From Lysobacter capsici (GTDB lineage: Bacteria > Pseudomonadota > Gammaproteobacteria > Xanthomonadales > Xanthomonadaceae), in the NCBI RefSeq assembly GCF_018732085.1, contig NZ_CP076103.1:4216001-4280000 (forward strand): a DNA stretch of 64,000 nucleotides. Direction: 5' to 3'. Position 1 is the first letter of the stretch. Each line of letters begins with the position of its first letter. Below are positions 1 to 8,099 of this stretch, piece by piece. The notes beneath the pieces were generated by a model. That model had not been told where the DNA came from and searched no databases. It saw nothing but the letters and a program-made list of their open reading frames with translations. A program made the position numbers and the translations under genes.

Positions 1-2027
1 AGGCGTTCGACCAGATCGATGCTCTGCGAGAACTTGACCGCGCGATCGTCGTCGCCATGCACGAACAGCACCGGCGAACGCCAGCCATCGACGAAGGCGA
101 CCGGCGAGGACTTGAACGCCAGGTCCAGCTCATCCGGCTTCAGCCCCCACAGGCCGCTGTTGTCGCCGCCCTTGGCGCTTTCGCGCCAGTCGTGGACGCC
201 GTGACGGTCGACGCCGGCCGCGAACAGATCCGAATTGCGCGACAGCGCCGACGCGGTCAGGAACCCGCCGTAGGAGCCGCCGTAGATGCCGATGCGGCGT
301 GCGTCGACATCGTCGCGCTTGGCCAGATACGCCTGCGCGGCGAGCACGTCCTGGTACTCGCTGGCGCCGCGCGGGCCTTGTTTCTCGGCCAATCGGAAGC
401 CCTGGCCGTAACCGGTGCCGTCGCGGTAGTTCAGGGCCAGCACCACGTAGCCGCGGCTGGCCAGCCATTGATTGCTGGCGTAGTCGTTGTAGTAGTAGTT
501 GCTGTAGTGCCAGCCCGGCAGCATCTGCCGGATCGGGCCGCCATGCACGTAGATCAGCGCCGCGCGCTTGCCCTTGTAACTCGCCGGCGGCTCGAACACG
601 GTCGCGTGCGAAGTCACCCCGTCGCTGGCGCGCAGGCTCAAGGTCTTGGGCACGACCAAGCGATCGATCGGGAACTGCGCCGGCAAGCTCGCCGGGAAAA
701 TCCGCCTGGGCTCGCCGCCGCCGCGCGGCATCACCGCGATCGCGGTCGGACGGCGCGCATCGGCGTGGCGGAACGCGATCCACTGCCCGCCCAGCACCAC
801 CGGCTCGGTGGAAATCTCGTCCTTCGCGCTGAGCAGGGTCTGCGTCGCGCCCTTCGCGTCGACGCTGAAGAGTTGCCGGTGATCGATCTGCGCGCAGTTG
901 CCGCTGAACACGAACGCGCCGTCGTCAGCCAGGGCGATGGTTTCGGCTTCGCATTCGCCGCGGCTCAGCGGCCGCGCGTCGCCGCCCTCGGGCGCGATCG
1001 CGTACCAATGCAGCCAGCCGCTTTGTTCGGAGGCGAAGATCAAGCGGTTGTCGCGGCTCCACAGCAACGGGTCGGCGCCGTTGAACTGGGCGTAGCCGCC
1101 GGCTGTGTCGCTCGATCGGAAGACTTTTTTCGCAAGCCCCGTGGTGACGTCGGCGGTCCAGATTTCGAAGGCATTGGCTTTGGTCAGATCGAATTGCTCG
1201 CCCGGCCGGTTGGCGGCGGTGCGCAGGAACGCGACCCGGCGACCGTCGGGCGAGAACACCGGGTTGCTGTCGTTGTAGAAATCCGCGCCGAGCCAGCGCA
1301 CTTCGCGCTGGCCCAGGTCGAGTACGCCGATGAAGCCGTGATCGCCGCGGTTGCTGGCGAACGCGAGCAGCTTGCCGTCGGGCGAGAACCCGGCCGCGGC
1401 ATTCGCGCCGCGGGTCTTGATCAACGCTTCCTTGCACCACGCCGGCGCGGTGATGCCCGGCAACGGATAGCAGCCCACGCCGCGGCCCTGCACGATCACG
1501 GCATCGCCCTGCGGCGCGAACTGCACCGAGCGCCCCGCAGCGATGCGCTGCGGCTTGGACGAGCCGTCGCTGGCGACCAGCCACACTGCTTGTTCCTGCC
1601 CGTCCGGATCGCCGGTGGGATTGCTGTTGTTGCCGGCGGCGTCCGGACCGCCGCCGCGCACATAGGCCAGCCAGCGGCCGTCGCGGCTGAGTCGCAGCGC
1701 GCTGAGCAACTGCCCGTCGTCCTCGTCGAACGCGGTCAGCTGGCGCGGCGCGAATTGCGGCGCGCGCGCCGACCACAGGTTGCGCACGCCGCGTTCGTTC
1801 GACACCCATGCGATCACCGGCGCATCGCCGGCGCCGGTGAGTTGTTCGGGCTGCGGCGCGCTGAGCAGGTCGGCGATGTCGAAACCACCCGCCTCCGCGT
1901 GGGCTTGGGCGGCGCTGATTTCGTCCGCGTGGGCAAATCCCGCGCAAGCGAAGGCCAGCACCAGCGCCGCGTTGAGCGCGCCGCGCAAACGCCGAAGCCG
2001 TGTGTTGCCGCGATCCCTACCCTTCAT
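1..2027 (-). CDS. S9 family (prolyl oligopeptidase-type) peptidase, 3' end cut by window edge
   Basis: Exported serine peptidase of the S9 family, predicted to cleave peptides in the periplasm. The start (ATG at 2027) is followed by a signal peptide ending near AFACAGFAHA. A long beta-propeller-like region comes next, then the alpha/beta hydrolase domain. The nucleophile motif GIYGGSYGG places the serine at about residue 585, and the Asp-containing motif HGDDDRAV lies at about 657-664. 675 codons are visible; the catalytic His and the C-terminus lie beyond base 1. It is the last gene of a minus-strand operon, 27 nt after the reductase gene. S9 membership is clear, but the exact subfamily and substrate are not. 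No stop codon is in the window, and the antisense strand carries a long spurious open frame. Confidence 0.93.
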   Translation of the reverse strand, partial: MKGRDRGNTRLRRLRGALNAALVLAFACAGFAHADEISAAQAHAEAGGFDIADLLSAPQPEQLTGAGDAPVIAWVSNERGVRNLWSARAPQFAPRQLTAFDEDDGQLLSALRLSRDGRWLAYVRGGGPDAAGNNSNPTGDPDGQEQAVWLVASDGSSKPQRIAAGRSVQFAPQGDAVIVQGRGVGCYPLPGITAPAWCKEALIKTRGANAAAGFSPDGKLLAFASNRGDHGFIGVLDLGQREVRWLGADFYNDSNPVFSPDGRRVAFLRTAANRPGEQFDLTKANAFEIWTADVTTGLAKKVFRSSDTAGGYAQFNGADPLLWSRDNRLIFASEQSGWLHWYAIAPEGGDARPLSRGECEAETIALADDGAFVFSGNCAQIDHRQLFSVDAKGATQTLLSAKDEISTEPVVLGGQWIAFRHADARRPTAIAVMPRGGGEPRRIFPASLPAQFPIDRLVVPKTLSLRASDGVTSHATVFEPPASYKGKRAALIYVHGGPIRQMLPGWHYSNYYYNDYASNQWLASRGYVVLALNYRDGTGYGQGFRLAEKQGPRGASEYQDVLAAQAYLAKRDDVDARRIGIYGGSYGGFLTASALSRNSDLFAAGVDRHGVHDWRESAKGGDNSGLWGLKPDELDLAFKSSPVAFVDGWRSPVLFVHGDDDRAVKFSQSIDLVER

Positions 2028-2054
2028 GCCGCCTGCTCCTGTCGCTTGCGTTGT

Positions 2055-3446
2055 TCAGCGCATCAGCACCACTTCTTCGGCGCTGGTCGGATGGATGGCG
2101 ACCGTATCGCGCAGGTCGTCCAGGGTGATGCCGCGCTTGAGCGCGACCGCGAAGCCCTGCAGCATCTCGTCGGCGGCCTCGCCGAGCAGATGGATGCCGA
2201 CCACGCGGCGTTCCTCGCCCACGCAGATCAGCTTGAACAGGCTGCGCTGCGGCGATTCGGCCAGGGCGTACAGCATCGGCCGAAACCCGGCGCGATAGAT
2301 GTGCAGATTGTCACCATGTCGTGCCCGCGCCTCGTCTTCGGTCAGGCCGACCTTGCCGATCGGCGGATGGGCGAACACCACGGTCGGAATATCGTTCGGG
2401 TCCAGCCGGCCCTCGCGTTGACCGTAGACGCGATCCATCAGCCGGCGCGCGGCGGCGATCGCGACCGGCGTCAGCGGCAGGTCGGTGGTGACATCGCCGA
2501 TCGCGTTCACGCCATCGACGTTGGTCGCGTGCAGTTCGTCGACGACGATGTGGCCGCGCGGATCGAGCGCCAAGCCGACTTGCTCCAGGCCGATGTTCGC
2601 CGTGTTCGGCCGCCGCCCGGTCGCGAACAGCACCTTGTCGAAGGCGTCGCTGAGCGAGCCGTCGACGCCGCGCAGCCGCACTCGCGCGCCGTCGGCTTCC
2701 AGCGCGGCGATCGCATGACCGAAATGCAGATGCACGCCGCTTTGGATGTAATCGTCGGCCAGTTGTTTGGTCAGCTCATGGTCGAAGCCTTCCAGCAGGC
2801 GTTGGCCACGCACGAACAGCTCGACCCGGCTGCCCAGCGCCTGCAATACGCCGGCCAGTTCGACCGCGATGTACCCGGCGCCGACGATCGCCACGCGTTC
2901 GGGCGCGGCGCACCAGTTGAAGAAATCGTCCGAAGTCTCGCCCAGTTCGGCCCCGGGAATCGGCGGCTTGACCGCATGCCCGCCGGTCGCGATCAACAGC
3001 CGCGGCGCGCGCAGGCGCACACCGTTCTCGCATTCGATCGTGTTGGCGTCGATCAGGTGCGCGCGCATCGGCTGGACCACGATCTCGGCCGCATCCAGAC
3101 GCCGGCGGTAACTGTCGTGGATATTGGCGATGTAGCGCTGGCGATGGACGATGAAGGTCGGCCAGTCGAGTCCGCAAGGCTTGTTCGGTGGGCTGTCGAC
3201 GGCGAAGCCCAGCGACTGGGCCATGCGCAGCTTGCTCGCGATGTCGGCGGCCAGCCACATCGCCTTCTTCGGCACGCAGCCGACGTTGACGCAGGTGCCG
3301 CCGAGCAGATGTGGTTCGAGCAAGGCCACGCGCGCGCCGTATTCGGCCGCGCGGAACGCGCCGGCCAGGCCGCCGGAGCCGCCGCCGATCACGATCAGGT
3401 CGAAGTGGGCGGGGTCTGTCTCGAGTTCTCGTTCGTTTGCGTTCAA
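2055..3446 (-). CDS. gor: Glutathione-reductase-like FAD/NAD(P) disulfide oxidoreductase
   Basis: Cytoplasmic class I pyridine nucleotide-disulfide oxidoreductase, most like NADPH-dependent glutathione reductase (GSSG to 2 GSH). FAD-binding GGGSGGLAG is at about residues 21-29 and the redox-active pair GGTCVNVGCVPKK has Cys52 and Cys57. The second nucleotide-binding motif GAGYIAVELAG and the C-terminal dimer/active-site motif AIHPTSAEE are present. Length (463 aa) is normal for the family. I chose the TTG at 3446: no ATG or GTG precedes the FAD motif within this gene's own territory. The TTG overlaps the stop of the upstream dehydrogenase by 4 nt (TTGA), a sign of translational coupling. Glutathione reductase is the best fit; mercuric or trypanothione-type reductases are less likely. 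Confidence 0.9.
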   Translation of the reverse strand: MNANERELETDPAHFDLIVIGGGSGGLAGAFRAAEYGARVALLEPHLLGGTCVNVGCVPKKAMWLAADIASKLRMAQSLGFAVDSPPNKPCGLDWPTFIVHRQRYIANIHDSYRRRLDAAEIVVQPMRAHLIDANTIECENGVRLRAPRLLIATGGHAVKPPIPGAELGETSDDFFNWCAAPERVAIVGAGYIAVELAGVLQALGSRVELFVRGQRLLEGFDHELTKQLADDYIQSGVHLHFGHAIAALEADGARVRLRGVDGSLSDAFDKVLFATGRRPNTANIGLEQVGLALDPRGHIVVDELHATNVDGVNAIGDVTTDLPLTPVAIAAARRLMDRVYGQREGRLDPNDIPTVVFAHPPIGKVGLTEDEARARHGDNLHIYRAGFRPMLYALAESPQRSLFKLICVGEERRVVGIHLLGEAADEMLQGFAVALKRGITLDDLRDTVAIHPTSAEEVVLMR

Positions 3447-4741
3447 GCGAAACGCTCCGGTCGATAGGGGTGCGGGTCGATCGCGGGCGGGCGCCCGGCG
3501 ATCAGGTCGGCGATCAGCTGGCCGGTGCCGGCGCTCATGCTCACGCCCATCATGCCGTGGCCGGTCGCCAGCCACAGGCCGTCGCGGCCGGGCACGCGGC
3601 CGATCAGCGGCACGTCGTCCAGGCTCATCGGCCGCCAGCCCTGCCAGCGCTCGCGCTCGACCGGGCCGACGGGTTGATGCAGGTATTCGGCCGCGCCGCG
3701 TTCCAACGCGGCCAAACGGCGCGGGTTGAGGCTGGCGTCGAAACCGGAGAATTCCATCGTGCTGCCCAGGCGGAAGCCGCTGTCCCACATGGTCACGCAG
3801 ACCTTGCGTTCGCGCAGCACCACCGGCCGGCGCGGGGTCAGCGCGGGCCGGTCGTAGGTGATCGAATAGCCCTTGCCCGGCTGCATCACCCGCTTGAGCG
3901 AAGGTAGGCCGATCGCATCGGACAACTGCGGCGACCACGCGCCCAGCGCGATGACCGCCTCGCGCGCGCGCATCGGCCCGCCGGTGGTGTCCAGTTCGAG
4001 CGCATCGTCGCGGCGCTGTACGCCGCGCAGGCCGCATTGCTCGACGATCTCGCCGCCGCGCTCGCGCACGCTGCGCGCGAGCTCGTCGACGTATTTGTCC
4101 GGGCGCAGCACCGCGTCGTGATCGAAGCGGATCGCGCCGGCCAGGCCGGGCTTGAACGCCGGGTCCTGGGCGTTGTACGCGGCGCCGTCGATCAGCTCGA
4201 CGTTCACGCCGAATTCGCGCAGCAGATCGAGTTCGTGCTGGCCGGCGGCGAACGCGGCGGCATCGCGGAAGACGTAGTCGACGCCTGAACTATCGAACTC
4301 GCAGACCAGGCCATACCGCGTCACCCAGTCTTCCAGACGAGCGCGCGAGTCGTTCAACAACGCCGCCTTGGCCTGCGCGCTGCTGCGCCAGTCGCGCGGA
4401 TTGCAGCGCGCGGCGAAGCCCAGCAGCCAGCGCCACAGTTGCGGATCGAGCTTGGGATGCACGTACAGCGGCGCGTCGGGGGTCAGCATCCAGCGCAGCG
4501 CCTGCGCGATCACTCCGGGCGCGGCCAGCGGCGTGGCATGGCTCGGAGTGATCGTGCCGCAGTTGCCGTGCGAACTGCCGGCGCCGGCCGCGCGCGCATC
4601 GATCACCCGCACCGCGCGGCCGCTGTCGAGCAGCGCCAGCGCGCAGGTCAGCCCGATCACGCCCGCGCCGACGACGATCACGTCCTCGCGGCGGCCCGCG
4701 ACGGCGGCCGCCGAATCCTCACCCACCTGCACTGCGCCCAT
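3443..4741 (-). CDS. dadA: FAD-dependent D-amino-acid dehydrogenase (DadA-like)
   Basis: DAO-superfamily flavoenzyme predicted to oxidise D-amino acids to 2-oxo acids at the inner membrane. The Rossmann motif VVGAGVIGLTCALALL is near residues 23-38. The family-typical SSHGNCGTITPSH follows, and the C-terminal ATGHGMMGVSMSAGTGQ is the second FAD contact. 432 aa is normal for DadA. The start at 4741 has a GGAG ribosome site about 5 nt upstream and leaves a 20-residue tail before the Rossmann fold. First gene of the dadA-gor-S9 operon. Its 5' end and leader are duplicated upstream (copy at 5043-5155), so the promoter region is a rearrangement product. Substrate specificity (D-Ala, or another amine such as glycine or hydroxyproline) cannot be read from sequence. 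Confidence 0.87.
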   Translation of the reverse strand: MGAVQVGEDSAAAVAGRREDVIVVGAGVIGLTCALALLDSGRAVRVIDARAAGAGSSHGNCGTITPSHATPLAAPGVIAQALRWMLTPDAPLYVHPKLDPQLWRWLLGFAARCNPRDWRSSAQAKAALLNDSRARLEDWVTRYGLVCEFDSSGVDYVFRDAAAFAAGQHELDLLREFGVNVELIDGAAYNAQDPAFKPGLAGAIRFDHDAVLRPDKYVDELARSVRERGGEIVEQCGLRGVQRRDDALELDTTGGPMRAREAVIALGAWSPQLSDAIGLPSLKRVMQPGKGYSITYDRPALTPRRPVVLRERKVCVTMWDSGFRLGSTMEFSGFDASLNPRRLAALERGAAEYLHQPVGPVERERWQGWRPMSLDDVPLIGRVPGRDGLWLATGHGMMGVSMSAGTGQLIADLIAGRPPAIDPHPYRPERFA

Positions 4742-4807
4742 TGTGCTCCGTCGCCTGGTTCGAACCGATCCGCGCGCGGCGGCGCGGCACTGCCATGGGC
4801 CGTTTCG
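4695..4807. repeat. 113-bp direct repeat, copy 1 (dadA start and leader)
   Basis: Identical to 5043-5155, offset 348 bp. It covers the first 16 or so dadA codons, the ribosome site and about 66 bp of leader. Weaker similarity (GAGCGCGCGCGGATGTG...GATGCGGATCG) continues on the leader side of both copies. Confidence 0.95.
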
Positions 4808-4857
4808 GCGGCGCGCGGATTGTGCGAGCGCGCGCGGATGTGCAGCGATGCGGATCG

Positions 4858-5089
4858 CACAGTTGCGTCGAGCGGGGATGCACGTACAGGCCGCGCGCGG
4901 TCATCATCATCCGCCTGCGCGATCACTCCATCCCGCGCCATGCCGCACGCCCGATCGCCGCGTTGCTGCTCCCGCGCGCGCGCCGACCCGCACCGCCAGC
5001 GCGCTGTCACCCACGCCCGCGCGCCCTCACATCACCCGCGCACCCGCGACGGCGGCCGCCGAATCCTCACCCACCTGCACTGCGCCCAT
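4858..5089 (-). pseudogene. Decayed duplicate of the 5' end of the dadA-like gene
   Basis: A second ATG at 5089 starts the same N-terminal peptide (MGAVQVGEDSAAAVAG) as the intact gene at 4741, then reads ARVM and a stop. Downstream on the minus strand, 4858-5042 still resembles dadA codons. CACAGTTGCG (4858-4867) and GGATGCACGTACAG (4876-4889) match 4434-4443 and 4455-4468, and CGCCTGCGCGATCACTCC is shared. Deletions have shortened the copy by roughly 70 nt. This is a tandem duplication remnant, not a working gene. Confidence 0.8.
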
Positions 5090-5155
5090 TGTGCTCCGTC
5101 GCCTGGTTCGAACCGATCCGCGCGCGGCGGCGCGGCACTGCCATGGGCCGTTTCG
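5043..5155. repeat. 113-bp direct repeat, copy 2
   Basis: Perfect copy of 4695-4807. It retains the ATG and ribosome site but leads into the decayed fragment, so any promoter shared by the two copies may drive a short abortive peptide. Confidence 0.95.
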
Positions 5156-5208
5156 TGCGGCGCCGCGGACATAGTAACGAGCGCGCGCGGATGTGATTGC
5201 GATGCGGA

Positions 5209-5712
5209 TCGGATACAAGGTTTCAGTGATGCGGGGTTGCGATCAGGCCGCGCGCGCCGATGAGGCTCCAGCGGATCGTTCGGTGCGACCTGAGCCGGAT
5301 CGGGGACGGATCGAAATCAACCCGCCAGTCCGTCTTCCGGATCGGGCGCCCAGCCGCGATCGCACCCTGCCGACAGGCACGCGCCACCGACCCGATGCCG
5401 CGATCGGCAACGCCATGCGGCATCGGCGCATCGCACGCGGCGATGGCGTCTCCGGCGCGGCCGGCAGCGGACCTGAGACTCGTCCGAAGCCGACAGGATC
5501 GTGACGCGCCTCTCATTTTCTATTTCAGAAAATTTTGTTTCTTGCATCGCAACTGTAGTGCACGGCCTTAGCGTTGATCCCGACGCACCGCTACGACCGC
5601 CCGACGCCACCGAAGCGGCCGAGCCGCCGTCATACCGGCCTCTCACGCCGCGCCCCCGGGCCGGCCGCGGGAGTGCCGTCTTTCCGCACCATTTCCCAGG
5701 GGAATCGCTTCC
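5209..5712. other. Intergenic region upstream of first M4 peptidase
   Basis: About 500 nt with no supportable gene; open frames here lack family features. An AT-rich patch at 5512-5560 contains the perfect inverted repeat TTTTCT-n5-AGAAAA (5516-5532), the only obvious candidate regulatory site for the M4 gene. I could not assign a convincing -35/-10 pair. Confidence 0.5.
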
Positions 5713-7545
5713 ATGCAGTTGAAGACCGCACTACTGAGCACCGCCGTGATCGCCGGACTCGCCGGTTTGGCTGTGTACGGCCCGCATTCGAACGCCACCC
5801 TCGACACCTCCGCCGCCATGGCCGGCGCGCAGGGTCGCCCGCTCGCGGCGCCGGCCGCCTCGGCCCACGCGCGCGCCGCCGCCGCGCAGCAGAACACCGC
5901 CGCCCTGCGCGCCCTGATCGATACCGGCGCGCGTCCCGGCAGTCGCCAGGCCTGGGCCAGCCGTTCGCCCGAGCAGGCCGACCGCAGCGCCGCCGCCGAA
6001 CGCGCGCGCGAACTGCTCGCCACCGCCGCCGCGCGCGAGGTCCACCTCGCCCAGGCCGACGGTTTCACCGCGCGCGAGGTCATGATCGACCGCGACGGCA
6101 CCGAGCACGTGCGCATGGAACGCCGTTACGAAGGCCTGCCGGTGATCGGCGGCGACATGGTCGTGCATTCGCGCGACGGTCAGCTGCTCTCGGTCACCCA
6201 GGGCCACAACATGCGCACCACCGCGCGCCCGCGGCTCACGCCCGGCATCAGCCCCGCGCAGGCGCAGACCGAGGCCGGCGCGCAGTTCGACGGCCGTGTC
6301 GCCCAGGTCGATCCGGCCAGGCTGGTAGTGTACGCGCGCAACGGCATGGAACCGACCCTGGCCTATCAAGTCGGCCTGCGCGGCGCCCGCAACGGCAGCC
6401 AGGACCCCGGCGTGATGTCGTACTACCTCGATGCGCGCAACGGCAGCCTGCTGCAGGCCGAGGATCGCTTCCACACGGCCGCGGCCAACGGCACCGGCAA
6501 GACCCTGACCCTGGGCAACGTCGGCATCCTCACCGATTCGACCGGCGGCGGTTACCGCATGGTCGATGTCTCGCGCGGCGGCGCCCAGACCATCGACATC
6601 TTCAACACCACCGGCTCGACCGAAGCCGAACTGGCCGCGGCCAAGGTCTTCACCGACACCGACAACGTGTGGGGCAACAACCTCAAGACCGACCGCGCCA
6701 CCGCCGCCGCCGACGTCAACTACGGCGTCGCGGCGACCTGGGACTATTTCAAGGCCGTGCACGGCCGCGACGGCGTCGCCAACAACGGCCAGGGCATCAC
6801 CAGCTACGTGCATTACGGCCGGAACTATTTCAACGCCGGCGCCGGCACGATGGAAGACGGCACCATGTTCATGGTTTATGGCGACGGCGATTTCAGCAAC
6901 GGCAACACGCCGCTGGTGGCGCTGGACGTGGCCGCGCACGAGATGGGCCATCTGGTGAACAACGCCACCGCCAACCTCGGCTACTACAACATCAAGGACA
7001 GCGGCGGCATCAACGAGGCCAGCTCCGATATCTTCGGCACCCTGGTCGAGTTCAGCGTCAACAACGCCAAGGACGCCGGCGACTACCTGCTCGGCGAAAA
7101 CGTCTACGCGCGCCCGGACGGCAAGCGGGCCTTGCGCGTGCTGTTCCAGCAGAACGCCGACGGCGCCTCGTTCAAGTGCTATCCGGTCGGCGGCTTCAGC
7201 GGCAGCGGCACCGCCTCGGGCGGCCGCTACGATCCGCACAACACCTCCGGCGTGGGCAATCTCTATCAATACCTGCTCACCGAAGGCGCCAAGGTGCCGG
7301 CCAACTTCGCCACCACCTACCGGGCGTCGGACCTGGTGTGCAACGGCGACACCGCCATCGTCGGCATCGGCCGGGCCAAGGCCGGCGCGATCTGGTATCG
7401 CGCGCTGACCAAGTACTTCGTCTCCAGCACCGACTACCCGCAGGCGCGCGCCGGCACCTTGCAGGCCGCGGCCGATCTGTACGGCGCCAACTCGGTCGAG
7501 TACCAGACCGTGGCCCGCGCCTGGTCGGCGGTGAAGGTGAACTAA
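5713..7545 (+). CDS. Secreted M4 (thermolysin/pseudolysin-type) metallopeptidase 1
   Basis: Zinc endopeptidase made as a secreted preproenzyme of 610 aa. A signal peptide (MQLKTALLSTAVIAGLAG...) is followed by an FTP-type propeptide (HVRMERRYEGLPVIGGDMVV, about residues 130-150) and a PepSY-like segment. The mature catalytic domain begins near residue 260. Zinc ligands are H409 and H413 in HEMGH, plus E435 in GGINEASSD. The late catalytic His lies in DPHNTSGVGN. Two cysteines (FKCYP, LVCNG) may form a disulfide. It should act outside the cell on proteins; such peptidases are abundant in predatory Lysobacter. A ribosome site CAGGGGAATCG precedes the ATG. The next gene is a close paralog in the same orientation. 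Confidence 0.96.
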   Translation: MQLKTALLSTAVIAGLAGLAVYGPHSNATLDTSAAMAGAQGRPLAAPAASAHARAAAAQQNTAALRALIDTGARPGSRQAWASRSPEQADRSAAAERARELLATAAAREVHLAQADGFTAREVMIDRDGTEHVRMERRYEGLPVIGGDMVVHSRDGQLLSVTQGHNMRTTARPRLTPGISPAQAQTEAGAQFDGRVAQVDPARLVVYARNGMEPTLAYQVGLRGARNGSQDPGVMSYYLDARNGSLLQAEDRFHTAAANGTGKTLTLGNVGILTDSTGGGYRMVDVSRGGAQTIDIFNTTGSTEAELAAAKVFTDTDNVWGNNLKTDRATAAADVNYGVAATWDYFKAVHGRDGVANNGQGITSYVHYGRNYFNAGAGTMEDGTMFMVYGDGDFSNGNTPLVALDVAAHEMGHLVNNATANLGYYNIKDSGGINEASSDIFGTLVEFSVNNAKDAGDYLLGENVYARPDGKRALRVLFQQNADGASFKCYPVGGFSGSGTASGGRYDPHNTSGVGNLYQYLLTEGAKVPANFATTYRASDLVCNGDTAIVGIGRAKAGAIWYRALTKYFVSSTDYPQARAGTLQAAADLYGANSVEYQTVARAWSAVKVN

Positions 7546-7593
7546 CGCTCGAACCTGCGTCACCGCATCGATGCGCGCGACGCAGTACCGGAT

Positions 7594-7611
7594 GGCCCGC
7601 GCGAGCGGGCC
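7594..7611 (+). terminator. Hairpin after first M4 gene
   Basis: GGCCCGC-GCGA-GCGGGCC lies about 50 nt after the stop. It lacks a clear U-run (GTTCGTTGCTTGG follows), so it is a weak intrinsic terminator at best. Confidence 0.45.
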
Positions 7612-8099
7612 GTTCGTTGCTTGGCGAACGTCGCGGCGAGCGAAGCCCGTCGCCGACGGCCCGGCACGCAGGTCCGCCACGACTCGCCGCGACGAACACA
7701 AACATCAGCGATCACACATCACAACCGTGCCACGCCGCGCAATCGGATTCTCGTCACAACTCGGAAAAACACATCCATCTCACCTTGTCAGCACGGCTTG
7801 CGTTGATGCGCGAACGCGGCGTCGCGCGGCGCCGGAAAGCGGCGAATTGAACGGGCGAAACGGCAATATCCGGTTCTGTGATATCCCCCGCATTAACGTC
7901 CGGTTATCGCCTGCATGCGGCCGGCTTCGGGCCTCGACGACGGCCTAAGGTTGTGTCGACGCATCGCGCGCGCTCCACCATGAAGAGCGCAAGACGATTC
8001 GTCCGCTGCGTGCGGAACGAGCGCGACCGGTCGCCTCCACTTCGGCATTGCAGCGTCCGTCATCACTCATTGCTCGCTCTTTCTTGAAGGGGATCACCT
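7612..8099. other. Intergenic spacer between the two M4 genes
   Basis: About 490 nt with no supportable gene. It is less GC-rich than its surroundings (for example CGGCAATATCC and TGTGATATCCCC near 7860-7885) and probably carries the promoter of the second M4 gene. The ribosome site AAGGGGATCACCT sits just before 8100. Confidence 0.45.

Noticed and set aside
57..3467. Very long plus-strand open frame (1136 codons) antisense to the S9 peptidase and reductase genes
   Set aside because: GC-rich codon bias opens the antisense frame. Composition (His/Arg/Ala/Gln-rich) matches no domain, while the minus strand has clear motifs.
5574..7850. 758-codon plus-strand frame overlapping M4 gene 1
   Set aside because: Arg/Pro/His-rich shadow of the real M4 frame, without domain features.
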